64,000 nucleotides of DNA from Leptothermofonsia sichuanensis E412 (GCF_019891175.1 NZ_CP072600.1:2542001-2606000), one strand, 5' to 3'; counted from the stretch's first letter, positions 39,627 through 48,694 are shown. The notes: generated by a model not told the origin, from the sequence alone. Made by a program: numbers and translations.

Positions 39627-40328
39627 TCAAATCATTAACCGTTCCAGGGCATGGGGGTCAGGAATCGTGAGGATATCGCGATCGCGAACGATCAACCCCT
39701 TCTTTTCCAGCTTGCTCAATACCCGTGTCACGGTTTCCCGCGCCAGCCCACTCAGGCTGCTCAGTTCACGGTGGGGTAGATTGGGAATCTCAGTGCCGTG
39801 CTGACTCTTTTTACCCTGTCCATCTGCTAGAAACAGCAAAATATCTGCCACCCGCGAGGTACTGTCAGATTCGCGCAAACGCAGCCGCCGGTTCACCTGA
39901 CGTAACCGGCGGGCCATCAACTGAGCTAACCGGATACCGGACTGAGGCTCCGTGTGTAACAGATTGACAAAGTCCTGGGCTGGCATATTACCAATCACTG
40001 TCGGAGCCAGCGTGATGACATCAGTTGAGCGGGGCACCTCATCCAGCGGAGCCATTTCCCCAAACAGCTCACCTTTGCCCAGAATGTTCAGAGTCACTTC
40101 CTTTCCATCCAGGTTATAGGTGCGAATTTTTACCCAGCCATTCAGAATGAAATACACAGAACTGCCCCAGTCATTCTCCAGCAAAATCACCTGGTTTGCC
40201 GGGTGACTGCGCATGACCACATGGGCAGTCGCTTTTTCCACAGCCGCTTCCGGCAACCCCTCAAAAAAAGGCGCTGAACGAATCGATATGTTGGCGCTGC
40301 CATCACGAGGGCTAAACCGATCTTCCAT
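39627..40328 (-). CDS. Crp/Fnr-family transcriptional regulator
   Basis: 233 residues from ATG 40328. The cyclic-nucleotide-binding fold shows VKIRTYNLDGKEVTLNILGKGELFGEMAPLDEVPRSTDVITL, in which GEMA...RS fits the phosphate-binding cassette of cAMP receptors. The helix-turn-helix is LPHRELSSLSGLARETVTRVLSKLEKKGLI. It resembles the SYCRP1-like group rather than NtcA. The in-frame TTG at 40355 is less likely as a start. It is the first gene of a minus-strand run with the amidotransferase and CNT genes. Confidence 0.88.
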   Translation of the reverse strand: MEDRFSPRDGSANISIRSAPFFEGLPEAAVEKATAHVVMRSHPANQVILLENDWGSSVYFILNGWVKIRTYNLDGKEVTLNILGKGELFGEMAPLDEVPRSTDVITLAPTVIGNMPAQDFVNLLHTEPQSGIRLAQLMARRLRQVNRRLRLRESDSTSRVADILLFLADGQGKKSQHGTEIPNLPHRELSSLSGLARETVTRVLSKLEKKGLIVRDRDILTIPDPHALERLMI

Positions 40329-40570
40329 GGAGTTACGGCGAGGTATGTTCTTCAATCAGGGTAATCATAATTCAATCCCTCAAAATTGGCTGACTAAAAA
40401 CAAGTGCCATTCAACACCAACCCGTGTTACCTGCCATTCACCATCAGCCTTGTCTGAAGATCTATCTGAAGATCTATAAAAATCTGGAGATCTGTCACCG
40501 TAATCATAAATCATAACGGCGGGTATTTTGGGTATTCAACGGTAGCCTGTAGCTCTATTCAGTGACTCTT

Positions 40571-40630
40571 ATAGGAGTCGCCGTCCAGGTCAGGACAAAT
40601 TAGAATGCTCAACAACTGATCCCGTCCTCT
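40571..40630. repeat. 60-bp dispersed repeat, copy 2
   Basis: TAGGAGTCGCCGTCCAGGTC then AGGACAAATTAGAATGCTCA and CTGATCCCGTC. It matches 23335-23400 and lies directly against the next element. Confidence 0.8.
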
Positions 40631-40633
40631 GCT

Positions 40634-40728
40634 ATATAGCAGTCCTAAATCAGTTGTGAGAGTGAGAGGCTTTGTGAGAAAGGATTCCCCAGGAACCCTT
40701 TCTCACAATCCAGATAGGATCGCTATAT
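40634..40728. repeat. MITE-like element with ATATAGC ends
   Basis: The terminal inverted repeats ATATAGCAGTCCT and AGGATCGCTATAT enclose an inner hairpin (TGTGAGAAAGGAT ... ACCCTTTCTCACA). About 95 bp, non-coding. Confidence 0.75.
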
Positions 40729-40958
40729 CAGGCAAGACAGGATTAATGGGTGTCCTAATCCCCCAACTCCTCTCATTCTTTCCAGTGGTTTTGGACTGCC
40801 CCCAGGGGAGAAAAGGCGTCTGGAATTCTGTTCAGAAAAATAACCATTCCCCAGGAATTTGTTACTTTTTTACATTCCTGACGTAAACTTTGTGCGACAG
40901 GATATCATGGAGTGCCTGAAAGTTTCTGGTGTGAGAATAACAATCCACTCCAGGCCTT

Positions 40959-41052
40959 TATAGCCCTTTTCAAGGGCGTGAGGCACAGTGGGGTGCGGAG
41001 CACCCCACTGTGCCTCACGCTTCCGTACTTTACCCAATTGAAAAACGCTATA
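40959..41052 (+). repeat. TATAGC-ended palindromic repeat, copy 2 (MITE-like)
   Basis: TATAGC at 40959 and GCTATA ending at 41052 bracket a perfect 21-bp inverted repeat (40976-40996 / 41000-41020, GCGTGAGGCACAGTGGGGTG + C) with a GGA loop. It is the same element as 10484-10580. Confidence 0.85.
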
Positions 41053-41367
41053 TCAATTGAAGTGAAGTTTGTTCTCACTCAAGCAAACAAACCAAAAGTA
41101 GGTCAAAAAAATTGAATATATTGAATTAAAACGACTTCAAGAAAGCCTGGCAGGCAGTGTAATGCCTGTCATGGGAAGGTTCGGTTCTTTATGGCTACAT
41201 TTGACCGGTTCCAATGTTGAATAGTGTCCATTCGCTGGCTGTATCCAGTCAGTTTTGAGAATTGATCTCAGGGTGATGGGACGCTATTTCCTGGGAAAAC
41301 TAATTCATAGGATGGGTTGTGGATTCAATCAGGTCAGTTGTTTCTAATTAGTCATTAAGATGAATGA

Positions 41368-44300
41368 GTGGCTCCGCTGAAGCCCACCTCCGCCCAAGCA
41401 CTAGTCAGAGGTTACACTGTGACTTCTCAGAAAGACCAGATTCAAGGACTGATTGCAGATATTGATGGAGTCCTCCAAAAGACGACTCCCCGCCTCCCCT
41501 GGGTAATGTCGGGTGAAGTCACCCAGCAACGCCAGACTTTAGAGCGGGTTCGTAACTACCTGGTCGCCCTTCAGCGACGAATGGCGATTCAAGATAGCTA
41601 TGGACAGCCAGAGGCCAGAGCAGACTTACTGGCCCATGACATCTACCAATCTGCCCAGCCTGCTCAGGGGAACCTGACTCAAGACGCAGAGTCAGTCATG
41701 ACAGCCCAGCAGATGTTGCAGGCGGTGGTGCAGGAGATGAGCTACCTGCGAACAAACCTGATGCAACCTCTCCAGTCCGATCTGGACGCTTTACGACAGC
41801 AGCGAGAGTTTCTGGTTCAGGAGATTCGCCAACTGGAAGCCCAACGGCAGAGTTATGGGGCACTGCCACCCCAGGTCAGTCAACAGCAGCTCATTAATGA
41901 CTTTTTGCAGGCCCTAATGGGGCGACTGCAAGAAACATTGCCCCACCAGATTGCTCAGGCATTGGGCGGGGGAAGCAATCAGTCCCTGCCCTACGGTGCC
42001 AATCCGCCTCTGGCAGGGGCTTACCCATTTGGTGCAGAACAACCCACTCAGCCTGCGACCGATCGCCTCATCCTCAATCTGGACTCGACGCTAAAGGTGA
42101 TTTTTGAATCTCTGGAGCGCAACGTGCAGGCCTATCAAGAATCTCTTTCCCAGGGGTTGGATCGGATGCATGGGCTGGGGCAACAGGGCGAGATGATGTT
42201 TACAGCTCTGATTAATCATCTGGCACAGCAGTTGGGGCGAGAAGCATCTTCCTATCTACAGTCTTCCAGGCAGTTTGTGGAGTTAGATGCAGACTCTCTG
42301 ACTGGCCCAGAAGTCATCACCGGGAAAAAAGCAGGTGTCCCGGCCCAGGATGCCCAACCTGCTTCTACCCCTTCCTTAACGGAGCCAGAGCATGGGGTAT
42401 CTTCTCCTGCCTCGGAGTCAGGCGTAGGGAATTTAATGCTGCCCTATCCGGGGGCCGAAATGCCTCTGCCAGAAACCCCTGAGAGGGAAATTCCCGCTGA
42501 CTTTTCCGTGGAATCGCCGCCAGCAGCGATGTCTGTAGATGCGGCAATTGACGCCTGGTTAAAGTCTGCCAATGCGGCTAGTGGAATCAACCTGGAAGAA
42601 CAGGAACTATCCAATCTGGATCTGCCTGGCTTGAACCTGACAGAACTGGATCTGAATCAAATCGATCTGAATCAAATCGATACCCAGGACCTGGATGCTC
42701 TTCTGGAAACAGAAACAGGTTCCGATGCTGAGTATCTGGCAGCAGAAGCGGAGGTTCTGGTGGATCAGTTCCCGCTCCCTGAAGCAGAGGCGGTAGAGAT
42801 GGGGACTGAAGATATCGATGCTGCGCTCAAGCTTCTGGAACAGTTAAGTTCAGAACTACAGGACGATTCAACGGGAATATCCCTGGAAGCTGCCGATGCC
42901 CAGATTGATCGAATGCTGACCAGCGGGTCGGCTTCTGGTGCAGGGGATGCTGAATCCGCTTATCCCACGCCCCCGGCAGGAATTCCCGAGGATGCCCGCG
43001 ATGAACTCGATGAGTTTTATCAGAGCTTATTTGGCAGTGCAACGGAGACAGATGTCTCTTCAGACGCCCAGGAAACTGCGATCGCCCCTCCAATCACTCC
43101 ATCCGTCACCCCGTCAGAGCCAGGGGGGTCTCTGGAAGAGATGTCCCCAGATCCTACCCTGGGTTGGGACTTGTCCCCCGGTGACCTGTCCACCCGCGAC
43201 CAGGCTGTCAATGCCCTGGCAGACACACCTGAAGTCCTCACCCCAGAGGAGAGTCAGGAACCGCCAGCCGGGGCTGAAGCAACCCCAGCGATCGCAGGCG
43301 AACACCCCCCATTGCCCACCCCAGGCAGCGACCAGATCAGTCGGTTGACTGATTTGTTTGAGGACGTTACCTCGGGGGAGGGTTTACGGCAGGAGCCAGA
43401 CCTGGCAACTCTTCCAGACAACCCACTGGGGGCAGGAGGGCTGTCACCGGAAACTGGAGATTTCCAACCGATTTTTAATCTGGAGCTTAATCAGGGTGAA
43501 CTGACCGTTCCCCCTGAAGAGTCCTATCCACCCGCCTCTCCTGACGAGGACCTTTTGGGGCTGGATGAATCTCCTGACAACCCCAATCTGGGATTGTGGC
43601 TCGACGATCTTACTCTGAGCAGCCTGAGTGAAGACCTTTCCAGTTTTGAAGAGGGGATCAGTCAGGCTCCCCCTGTGTTGGACGTGGAGGAGATTTCTGC
43701 AATAGAACAGCCGGTCCTGGGGGACTGGGGTACCGAAGCAAGCCAGACAGACGCTCCAGAGATTTCTTTACAGGATCTGGCTGTTTCGCTCGCCGGGGAA
43801 ACGCCTGCTCTGGATACGGTTTCTGAGCAGTTTTTGCCACCTGCTGAACCGTCAACAGCAGCCCCTACCCTGGAAGGGCTGGATGACCTGTTTGGGGATT
43901 TACCCACTGCGCCAGATGTCAGCCCGACTACTCCACCGGCCTTCTTATCGGCGGCTGAAGACGCTTCCTTTACGCTGGAAGGGCTGGGGGATCTGTTTGC
44001 CGATGCCTCGCCTGCGCCAACTGTCAATCCAGCCTCTCCACCTGGCTTTACAGGGGCGGAACTCGAAAGGCCTGACCTGGAAGAGATTGAATCCCTACAA
44101 ATGGAGACCTCCCGGTCGGCGACGGCACCGGTTGTGCCGGAAACTTCGGCACCGGTTGAAACACCCGCTGAAGCACCAGCAGCTTTCATCCTGGAAGGGA
44201 TGGACGATCTGTTTGAGGATGCACCAGCCGCCGTGGGTTCTGCGCCAATCTCTCCTGGGTCTGGATTTTTGTCTGCTGTGACGGATACAACTCAGTCAGC

Positions 44301-44955
44301 TCCCTTTACCCTGGAGGGATTGGACGATCTGTTCGCAGATATTCCATCCGTAGAGCCGTCCACTCCTGATACAACCATTACCCCAGAGCAGGTAGAGGCG
44401 TTCACCCTGGAGGGGATGGATGACTTGTTTACCGATGCCCCATCCCTGGAGGTTGCAGGAACGCCTGAACCCCCACAACCAGGCACACCGTCTGAGCCGC
44501 CCACCCAGTTTACCCTGGAACAGATGGGGGATGTTTTTATGGAGGTGCCAATGGGCGACGTGGGTGAACCTCTGCTTGCCCCTGCCATGCCCTCTGAGCC
44601 GCTCACCCAATTTACCCTGGAGCAAATGGGTGAGGTATTTGTCGAAGTGCCTGTAGAAGACAGTCCTCCTGTTTCAGAGTCTTCCGTTTCTGTTCCAGCG
44701 GCTGACACTGAATCGCCGACAGCTTTCAGTCTGGAGCAAATGGGGGATCTGTTTATCGAAGTTCCGTCCTCACCTGATGCCTTCACGGTTGCTTCGACAG
44801 AAACACCACCTGAGGAATTCAGCCTGGAGCAGATTGGCGATCTGTTCGTAGAGGTACCTGTGTCGGAGTATGGCTCTGCGGACGCTCCAGCACCTTCGTC
44901 TGCTGAGTCTGCGGACATGCATCCTCAGGCACCCGAAAAAAAAAAGACGATCTAG
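41368..44955 (+). CDS. Acidic protein with nine LExhxDLF-type repeats; zero-frame product
   Basis: 1195 residues from GTG 41368. Residues 1-210 are helical and coiled-coil-like (LQSDLDALRQQREFLVQEIRQLEAQRQ, QLINDFLQALMGRLQETLPHQIAQAL). From about residue 300 on it is acidic, Pro/Ser/Glu-rich and probably disordered. Nine copies of a motif, F-T/S-L-E-G/Q-h-D/G-D-h-F-x-D/E-h-P, start near residues 833, 868, 940, 980, 1012, 1048, 1082, 1120 and 1151; a degenerate one (SRLTDLFEDV) is near 660. Five upstream copies read LEGhxDLF, the last four LEQhGxhF. I do not recognise a family. The frame ends EKKKTI-stop right after an A10 run, and the Hsp70-like frame continues in -1. Confidence 0.85.
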   Translation: MAPLKPTSAQALVRGYTVTSQKDQIQGLIADIDGVLQKTTPRLPWVMSGEVTQQRQTLERVRNYLVALQRRMAIQDSYGQPEARADLLAHDIYQSAQPAQGNLTQDAESVMTAQQMLQAVVQEMSYLRTNLMQPLQSDLDALRQQREFLVQEIRQLEAQRQSYGALPPQVSQQQLINDFLQALMGRLQETLPHQIAQALGGGSNQSLPYGANPPLAGAYPFGAEQPTQPATDRLILNLDSTLKVIFESLERNVQAYQESLSQGLDRMHGLGQQGEMMFTALINHLAQQLGREASSYLQSSRQFVELDADSLTGPEVITGKKAGVPAQDAQPASTPSLTEPEHGVSSPASESGVGNLMLPYPGAEMPLPETPEREIPADFSVESPPAAMSVDAAIDAWLKSANAASGINLEEQELSNLDLPGLNLTELDLNQIDLNQIDTQDLDALLETETGSDAEYLAAEAEVLVDQFPLPEAEAVEMGTEDIDAALKLLEQLSSELQDDSTGISLEAADAQIDRMLTSGSASGAGDAESAYPTPPAGIPEDARDELDEFYQSLFGSATETDVSSDAQETAIAPPITPSVTPSEPGGSLEEMSPDPTLGWDLSPGDLSTRDQAVNALADTPEVLTPEESQEPPAGAEATPAIAGEHPPLPTPGSDQISRLTDLFEDVTSGEGLRQEPDLATLPDNPLGAGGLSPETGDFQPIFNLELNQGELTVPPEESYPPASPDEDLLGLDESPDNPNLGLWLDDLTLSSLSEDLSSFEEGISQAPPVLDVEEISAIEQPVLGDWGTEASQTDAPEISLQDLAVSLAGETPALDTVSEQFLPPAEPSTAAPTLEGLDDLFGDLPTAPDVSPTTPPAFLSAAEDASFTLEGLGDLFADASPAPTVNPASPPGFTGAELERPDLEEIESLQMETSRSATAPVVPETSAPVETPAEAPAAFILEGMDDLFEDAPAAVGSAPISPGSGFLSAVTDTTQSAPFTLEGLDDLFADIPSVEPSTPDTTITPEQVEAFTLEGMDDLFTDAPSLEVAGTPEPPQPGTPSEPPTQFTLEQMGDVFMEVPMGDVGEPLLAPAMPSEPLTQFTLEQMGEVFVEVPVEDSPPVSESSVSVPAADTESPTAFSLEQMGDLFIEVPSSPDAFTVASTETPPEEFSLEQIGDLFVEVPVSEYGSADAPAPSSAESADMHPQAPEKKKTI

Positions 44956-44982
44956 CCGCAAGTCCTCCAGCCGGGGCTTCGG
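44936..44982 (+). promoter_or_regulatory. Candidate -1 frameshift site (A10 run, A AAA AAG heptamer, downstream stem)
   Basis: The run of ten A (44936-44945) followed by G contains A AAA AAG (44940-44946) in the correct zero-frame phase. This heptamer is the one used by E. coli dnaX. After a -1 slip the ribosome reads GAC-GAT-CTA-GCC (frame of the Hsp70 gene) with no stop. A possible stem, CCG(C)AAG (44956-44962) with CTTCGG (44977-44982), starts 9 nt after the heptamer. Transcript slippage on A10, or a one-base indel, would have the same effect. Confidence 0.6.
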
Positions 44983-45119
44983 TTCATCCTCCAGTAAATC
45001 TCGAACCCGAAAATCCTCAGGTCCGTCTTCCAGAAAGCCAGGGGAATGACTCGCCTGAGGCTCACCCAAGGGTCAGGGAGTTTCATCCACAGGAGCCGCA
45101 GAACTCTGAAATCCCTGGG

Positions 45120-46919
45120 TTGGGGCTGGAGCCGCCGCTCCATTCAGCCCGGTCTGCCCCCAGTCGTAGACGCTGGTATTTAGGCATTGACTTTGGTACC
45201 GTGGGAATTGCCGCCACACTTCTGGATCGGGACACCTGTCAGCTTTATGGGATTTCATGGCAGGGGATAGGCCCGGATGGAACATCGGTGCCGCTGCTGC
45301 GGTTGCCTGCGATCGCCTATGTTTCAACTGACCAACTGAAGCAGGCACCTGAACCTCCCATGGCGATCGGAGATCTTGCCCTCAAAGCCAGAACCGCCAT
45401 GGCAGATCACCCGGCTGCCGGGCTGCTCCTCAGTAATCTGCGCCATTGTTTGACCATTACTATTCCCTACTACTCTCCCCAAAAACGAACCTGGGAACCA
45501 GTCTTACAGTGGTCTGATACTCAGTGGATTCCCCTGGTCTGGGTGCAACAGGCCGTCACCGCACTCCTGGGCAGCTTGAACGGGAAATTGCCCGATACCC
45601 CAGCGACTGCAACAGCTGAGGGATTATCCCCTCAGGATTTTCAAACAGCCCTGACTGAACTGACGGGTGTGATTCTGGGTTGCCCGACAGGCTGGTCCGA
45701 TACCTATCGGTTCAATCTGCGGGAGTCAGTGTTAGCGGCTGGTTTGGTGACAACCCCTGGACAAATCTTTTTTGTGGAAGATGCGATCGCTGCCCTCCTC
45801 TACAATCTGCCAGCTACCAGCGAACTAGCCTCTGGACAGATACCGCCCGTTCCCCTTCAGGGAAATACTTTTGTCTTGAACGCGGGGGCCACTTTTACAG
45901 AACTGTTGCTGGTCGATCTGCCCCCCGATCCCCAAACCCTGAGCCGGGAAGACCTTGCCCTCCGCAGCATTGCCTATGGGGGCAACGGGATTGATCAGGA
46001 CATCATCTGCCAGCTTCTCTATCCCTCTGCCTGGGGGTGGCGCAACCTGGGAACCCCCAGCCTGGACTTGCCTCTACCCGGTGAACCCGATTTACCAACT
46101 CGTTATCGGTTCCAGCAACGATTGCGCAGCAGTGACCTGGGACAAAATCTGGTCAGAATTGCCAGACAGCTTAAATTAACCTTGCAGCAGGAAGACACCG
46201 CTAGTTTTTCCCTCAATGATCGACAGTGGAGCGTGAGCCAGCAAGATTTCTATAGTCGGGTTATGGCTCCCTACATTCAAACCATTAATCGAGAAATCAA
46301 TGCTCTTTTAGCCCAGACCAGCATGACGGTGCAGTCCATTCGGCAGGTTCTCTGTACGGGTGGGATGGCAGCTAACCCGGCGATCGCCCACTGGCTAAAG
46401 CAAAAATTCCCAAATGCTGCTCTGCTGCAAGATTCCAGCCACTCAAAAGCTGCCAGCCGCCGTATTGCCACGGGACTGGCAAAACTGCCCATCTATCCTC
46501 AACTACTGGATGCTAGTCGCCACCAGTATGATGACTACTTCCTGTTGCGCGAATTACTGCGGACATTGCCCGACGATCCCTTACCCCTGGGGCGTATTCT
46601 GCAACTGCTGGAAATGCAGGGAATCCATCCTCAACAATGTCAGCCAGCAATTCTCAGATTACTGGACGGACAACTGCCAGTCGGTCTGGTGCCCGTAAAA
46701 GCAGACCTGGTCCTGTTGGCTCCAGATTCAAAGCGGAATGAAGAATATCAGGCGCTGATGTCTGCTCCTGCCTTTTTCCAGGAAGGCAATCAGGTTTACC
46801 GGCTAAACCCAGAGTTGGGCGATGATCTCTGGCACTTTTTATCCACCATCCTGGATGAAACCCATCAGACCTTAGACCAGCCGCTGTCGAATGAGCTGGG
46901 GGTTGAGATCGCGATTTGA
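45120..46919 (+). CDS. Hsp70-like ATPase domain protein, likely expressed as a frameshift fusion
   Basis: 599 residues if started at TTG 45120, but the frame is open back to 44946 and contains no ATG or GTG in that interval. No Shine-Dalgarno stands in front of the TTG. The Hsp70/actin-type ATPase core is visible: phosphate-1 WYLGIDFGTVGIAATLL, a connect-1-like VEDAIAALLYNLP, phosphate-2 degenerate as VLNAGATFTELLLVDL, and adenosine loop CTGGMAANPAIAHWL. DnaK's substrate-binding domain is replaced by ~170 unfamiliar residues (from about LDASRHQYDDYFLLREL). It is probably a non-canonical chaperone or regulatory ATPase; if fused, the product would be about 1850 residues. Confidence 0.82.
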   Translation: MGLEPPLHSARSAPSRRRWYLGIDFGTVGIAATLLDRDTCQLYGISWQGIGPDGTSVPLLRLPAIAYVSTDQLKQAPEPPMAIGDLALKARTAMADHPAAGLLLSNLRHCLTITIPYYSPQKRTWEPVLQWSDTQWIPLVWVQQAVTALLGSLNGKLPDTPATATAEGLSPQDFQTALTELTGVILGCPTGWSDTYRFNLRESVLAAGLVTTPGQIFFVEDAIAALLYNLPATSELASGQIPPVPLQGNTFVLNAGATFTELLLVDLPPDPQTLSREDLALRSIAYGGNGIDQDIICQLLYPSAWGWRNLGTPSLDLPLPGEPDLPTRYRFQQRLRSSDLGQNLVRIARQLKLTLQQEDTASFSLNDRQWSVSQQDFYSRVMAPYIQTINREINALLAQTSMTVQSIRQVLCTGGMAANPAIAHWLKQKFPNAALLQDSSHSKAASRRIATGLAKLPIYPQLLDASRHQYDDYFLLRELLRTLPDDPLPLGRILQLLEMQGIHPQQCQPAILRLLDGQLPVGLVPVKADLVLLAPDSKRNEEYQALMSAPAFFQEGNQVYRLNPELGDDLWHFLSTILDETHQTLDQPLSNELGVEIAI

Positions 46920-47247
46920 TGAAGAGATTGGATAGTTTAGTAGTTTCTGGCTGTTCGATTTTGGTTGTTTCCAGCACCCATGCAGTCTAATCCCCCGATT
47001 TGGGTAAATAGTCTGCATAGGTGACAGGATAGTATACCGATCAGGGTATTTATACAGCATTTTTGCAGACTATTTGCCTGCCGGGGAATAGATAGCTGAC
47101 CTGGGTGTCAGATAAGCTTCCTCTGGGGAGATGTAGTCTGCTTACAAGGCTGAAATGCCGCTCAAATAATAGTTCAATAGCACTGACATAAGGGATTATA
47201 GCCCTACGAAGAGGGGTTAGGACGCTATTCTAGAGATAGAACTACTA
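46920..47247. other. Spacer with a 12-bp inverted repeat
   Basis: AAATAGTCTGCA (47006-47017) and its exact complement TGCAGACTATTT (47064-47075) are separated by 46 nt. No gene is visible between the Hsp70-like gene and the IS630 element. Confidence 0.7.
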
Positions 47248-48459
47248 GTCTGTCAACTTTGTTTTGATGGATAGATTAGGGGAGAATGGAGAGGCAGATA
47301 CCTCTTACCAACCATGCCCCAAAAGAGATACATCGTAGCCCTTAGCTGTGAAGAGCGGGAGACTTTAGAAAGTCTGACAACAACCGGAAAAACATCCGTT
47401 TATAAACTCAATCATGCTCGAATTTTGCTGAAAGCTGACATCAACCAGGAAGGCGGCGGTTGGCGGGATCAAGATATCAGTGATGCACTCGATATTAGGG
47501 TATCTACGATTGAACGAGTCCGGCAACGCTTTGTTGCACAGAGTTTAGAGGCTGCCTTAGGGCGTCAAACTCCAAGTCGAACCAAGCCCCGCTTACTCGA
47601 TGGCGAACAAGAAGCGCATTTGATTGCGCTGGCGTGTGCCGAGACTCCTGAAGGACAAGGGAAATGGAGCGTTCGCCTGTTAGCAGACCAACTGGTTGAG
47701 TTGGGATATGTAGAGAGCATTTCGCATGAAACCGTGCGGCAAACGCTGAAAAAAACGAACTCAAACCCTGGTTGCAGGAATGCTGGGTAATTCCGCCGAA
47801 GTCCAATGGCGAGTTTGTTTACTACATGGAAGATGTTTTGAGCGTTTATACACGCCCTTATGACCCGCGCTACCCAGTCGTTTGTTTCGATGAAACCAGC
47901 AAACAATTAGTCCTCGAAACGCAAGTTCCCCTCCCCCCTAACCCGGTCAACCGAAGCGCTATGACTATGAATATGAACGCAATGGGGTCTGTAATCTCTT
48001 CATGATTTCTGAACCCTTAGCTGGATGGCGGCATGTAGAAGTCACTGAACGGCGCACCAAACAAGACTATGCCAAACAAATGAAATATCTGGTGGATGTG
48101 CGTTACCCCGATGCCGAATGGATTACCATCGTGCATGACCAACTCAATATTCATGACCCATCTGCCTTGTATGAGACGTTTGCACCTCAAGAAGCCAAGC
48201 GGATTCTAGACAAATTAGAGATTCATTACACACCAAAACATGGCAGTTGGCTTAACATGGCAGAAATTGAACTCAGTGTTTTAGCCCGTCAGTGCTTGGA
48301 TCGTCGCATCCCAGATCAAGATACGTTGAAACGGGAAATTGCTGCTTGGGAAGAACGCAGAAATGATCAATCTCGCACCATTGATTGGCAATTTACGACT
48401 GAAGATGCTCGCATCAAACTTAAGCGACTCTATCCCTCAATTCTTTCTTGACAAGCTAC
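47248..48459 (+). mobile_element. IS630-family insertion sequence 1 (degraded)
   Basis: It is bounded by TA dinucleotides (47246-47247 and 48460-48461), as expected for IS630. The imperfect terminal repeats are GTCTGTCAACTTTGTTTTGA and, at the right end, the complement of TCAATTCTTTCTTGACAAGC. It contains one transposase gene in three frames. Confidence 0.75.
47314..48451 (+). pseudogene. IS630 transposase, two frame breaks
   Basis: The HTH half lies at 47314-47790 (YIVALSCEERETLESL ... DISDALDIRVSTIERVR). The DDE half continues in the -1 frame as NELKPWLQECWVIPPKSNGEFVYYME ... VVCFDETSKQL. The first break is at an A7 run (47749-47755) and may be programmed, as in other IS630 relatives. The second break, near 47940 between PLPPNP and the QPKRYDYEYERNG segment, is at no slippery run and looks like a real one-base lesion. 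The last part (48002-48451) carries IVHDQLNIHD and HYTPKHGSWLNMAEIE, the second Asp and final Glu regions. Probably inactive. Confidence 0.85.
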
Positions 48460-48466
48460 TAGATTT

Positions 48467-48601
48467 ACCGAAGGATTACGTGTCACTTCGTAGAGCTACC
48501 GAAGAAATAAGTATCACTTCGTTGGTTTAGAAGCTAGAACCTATACACACGAGTAGTTTCAAGCCTTACTGGATTTACCGAAGGATTACGTGTCATTTCG
48601 T
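48467..48601 (-). repeat. Three copies of a 25-nt direct repeat (left array)
   Basis: ACCGAAGGATTACGTGTCAC + TTCGT at 48467-48491, a variant at 48498-48522 and another at 48577-48601. Read on the minus strand they contain the 19-nt motif KGACAYNNAWTCCTTCGST, which recurs in the opposite orientation at 49803-49868. Confidence 0.8.
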
Positions 48602-48694
48602 TGGATCAATTTCGCCTTCAACTTAGCGGGAGCTTCGCTTTTGCCAAAGGCGATCGCCTACCAACTATAGGGAAACTTCGCTCAAAGATTATTA

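Larger units (their letters stand above)
40329..41367. other. 1-kb repeat-rich non-coding region
   Basis: No credible gene. It contains CTGAAGATCTAT repeats near 40455, the second copy of the 60-bp repeat (40571-40630), a MITE-like element (40634-40728) and the second TATAGC palindrome (40959-41052). The right 300 bp should hold the promoter of the 41368 gene. Confidence 0.75.

Noticed and set aside
43020-44918. Antisense ORFs of 60-208 codons inside the acidic repeat gene
   Set aside because: They arise from the repetitive high-GC coding strand; translations are Ser/Thr-rich noise without starts or domains.
48467-48601. CRISPR array
   Set aside because: Three 25-nt repeats are spaced unevenly (31 and 79 nt from start to start) with no regular spacers, and no cas gene is in the window; they fit transposon end repeats better.
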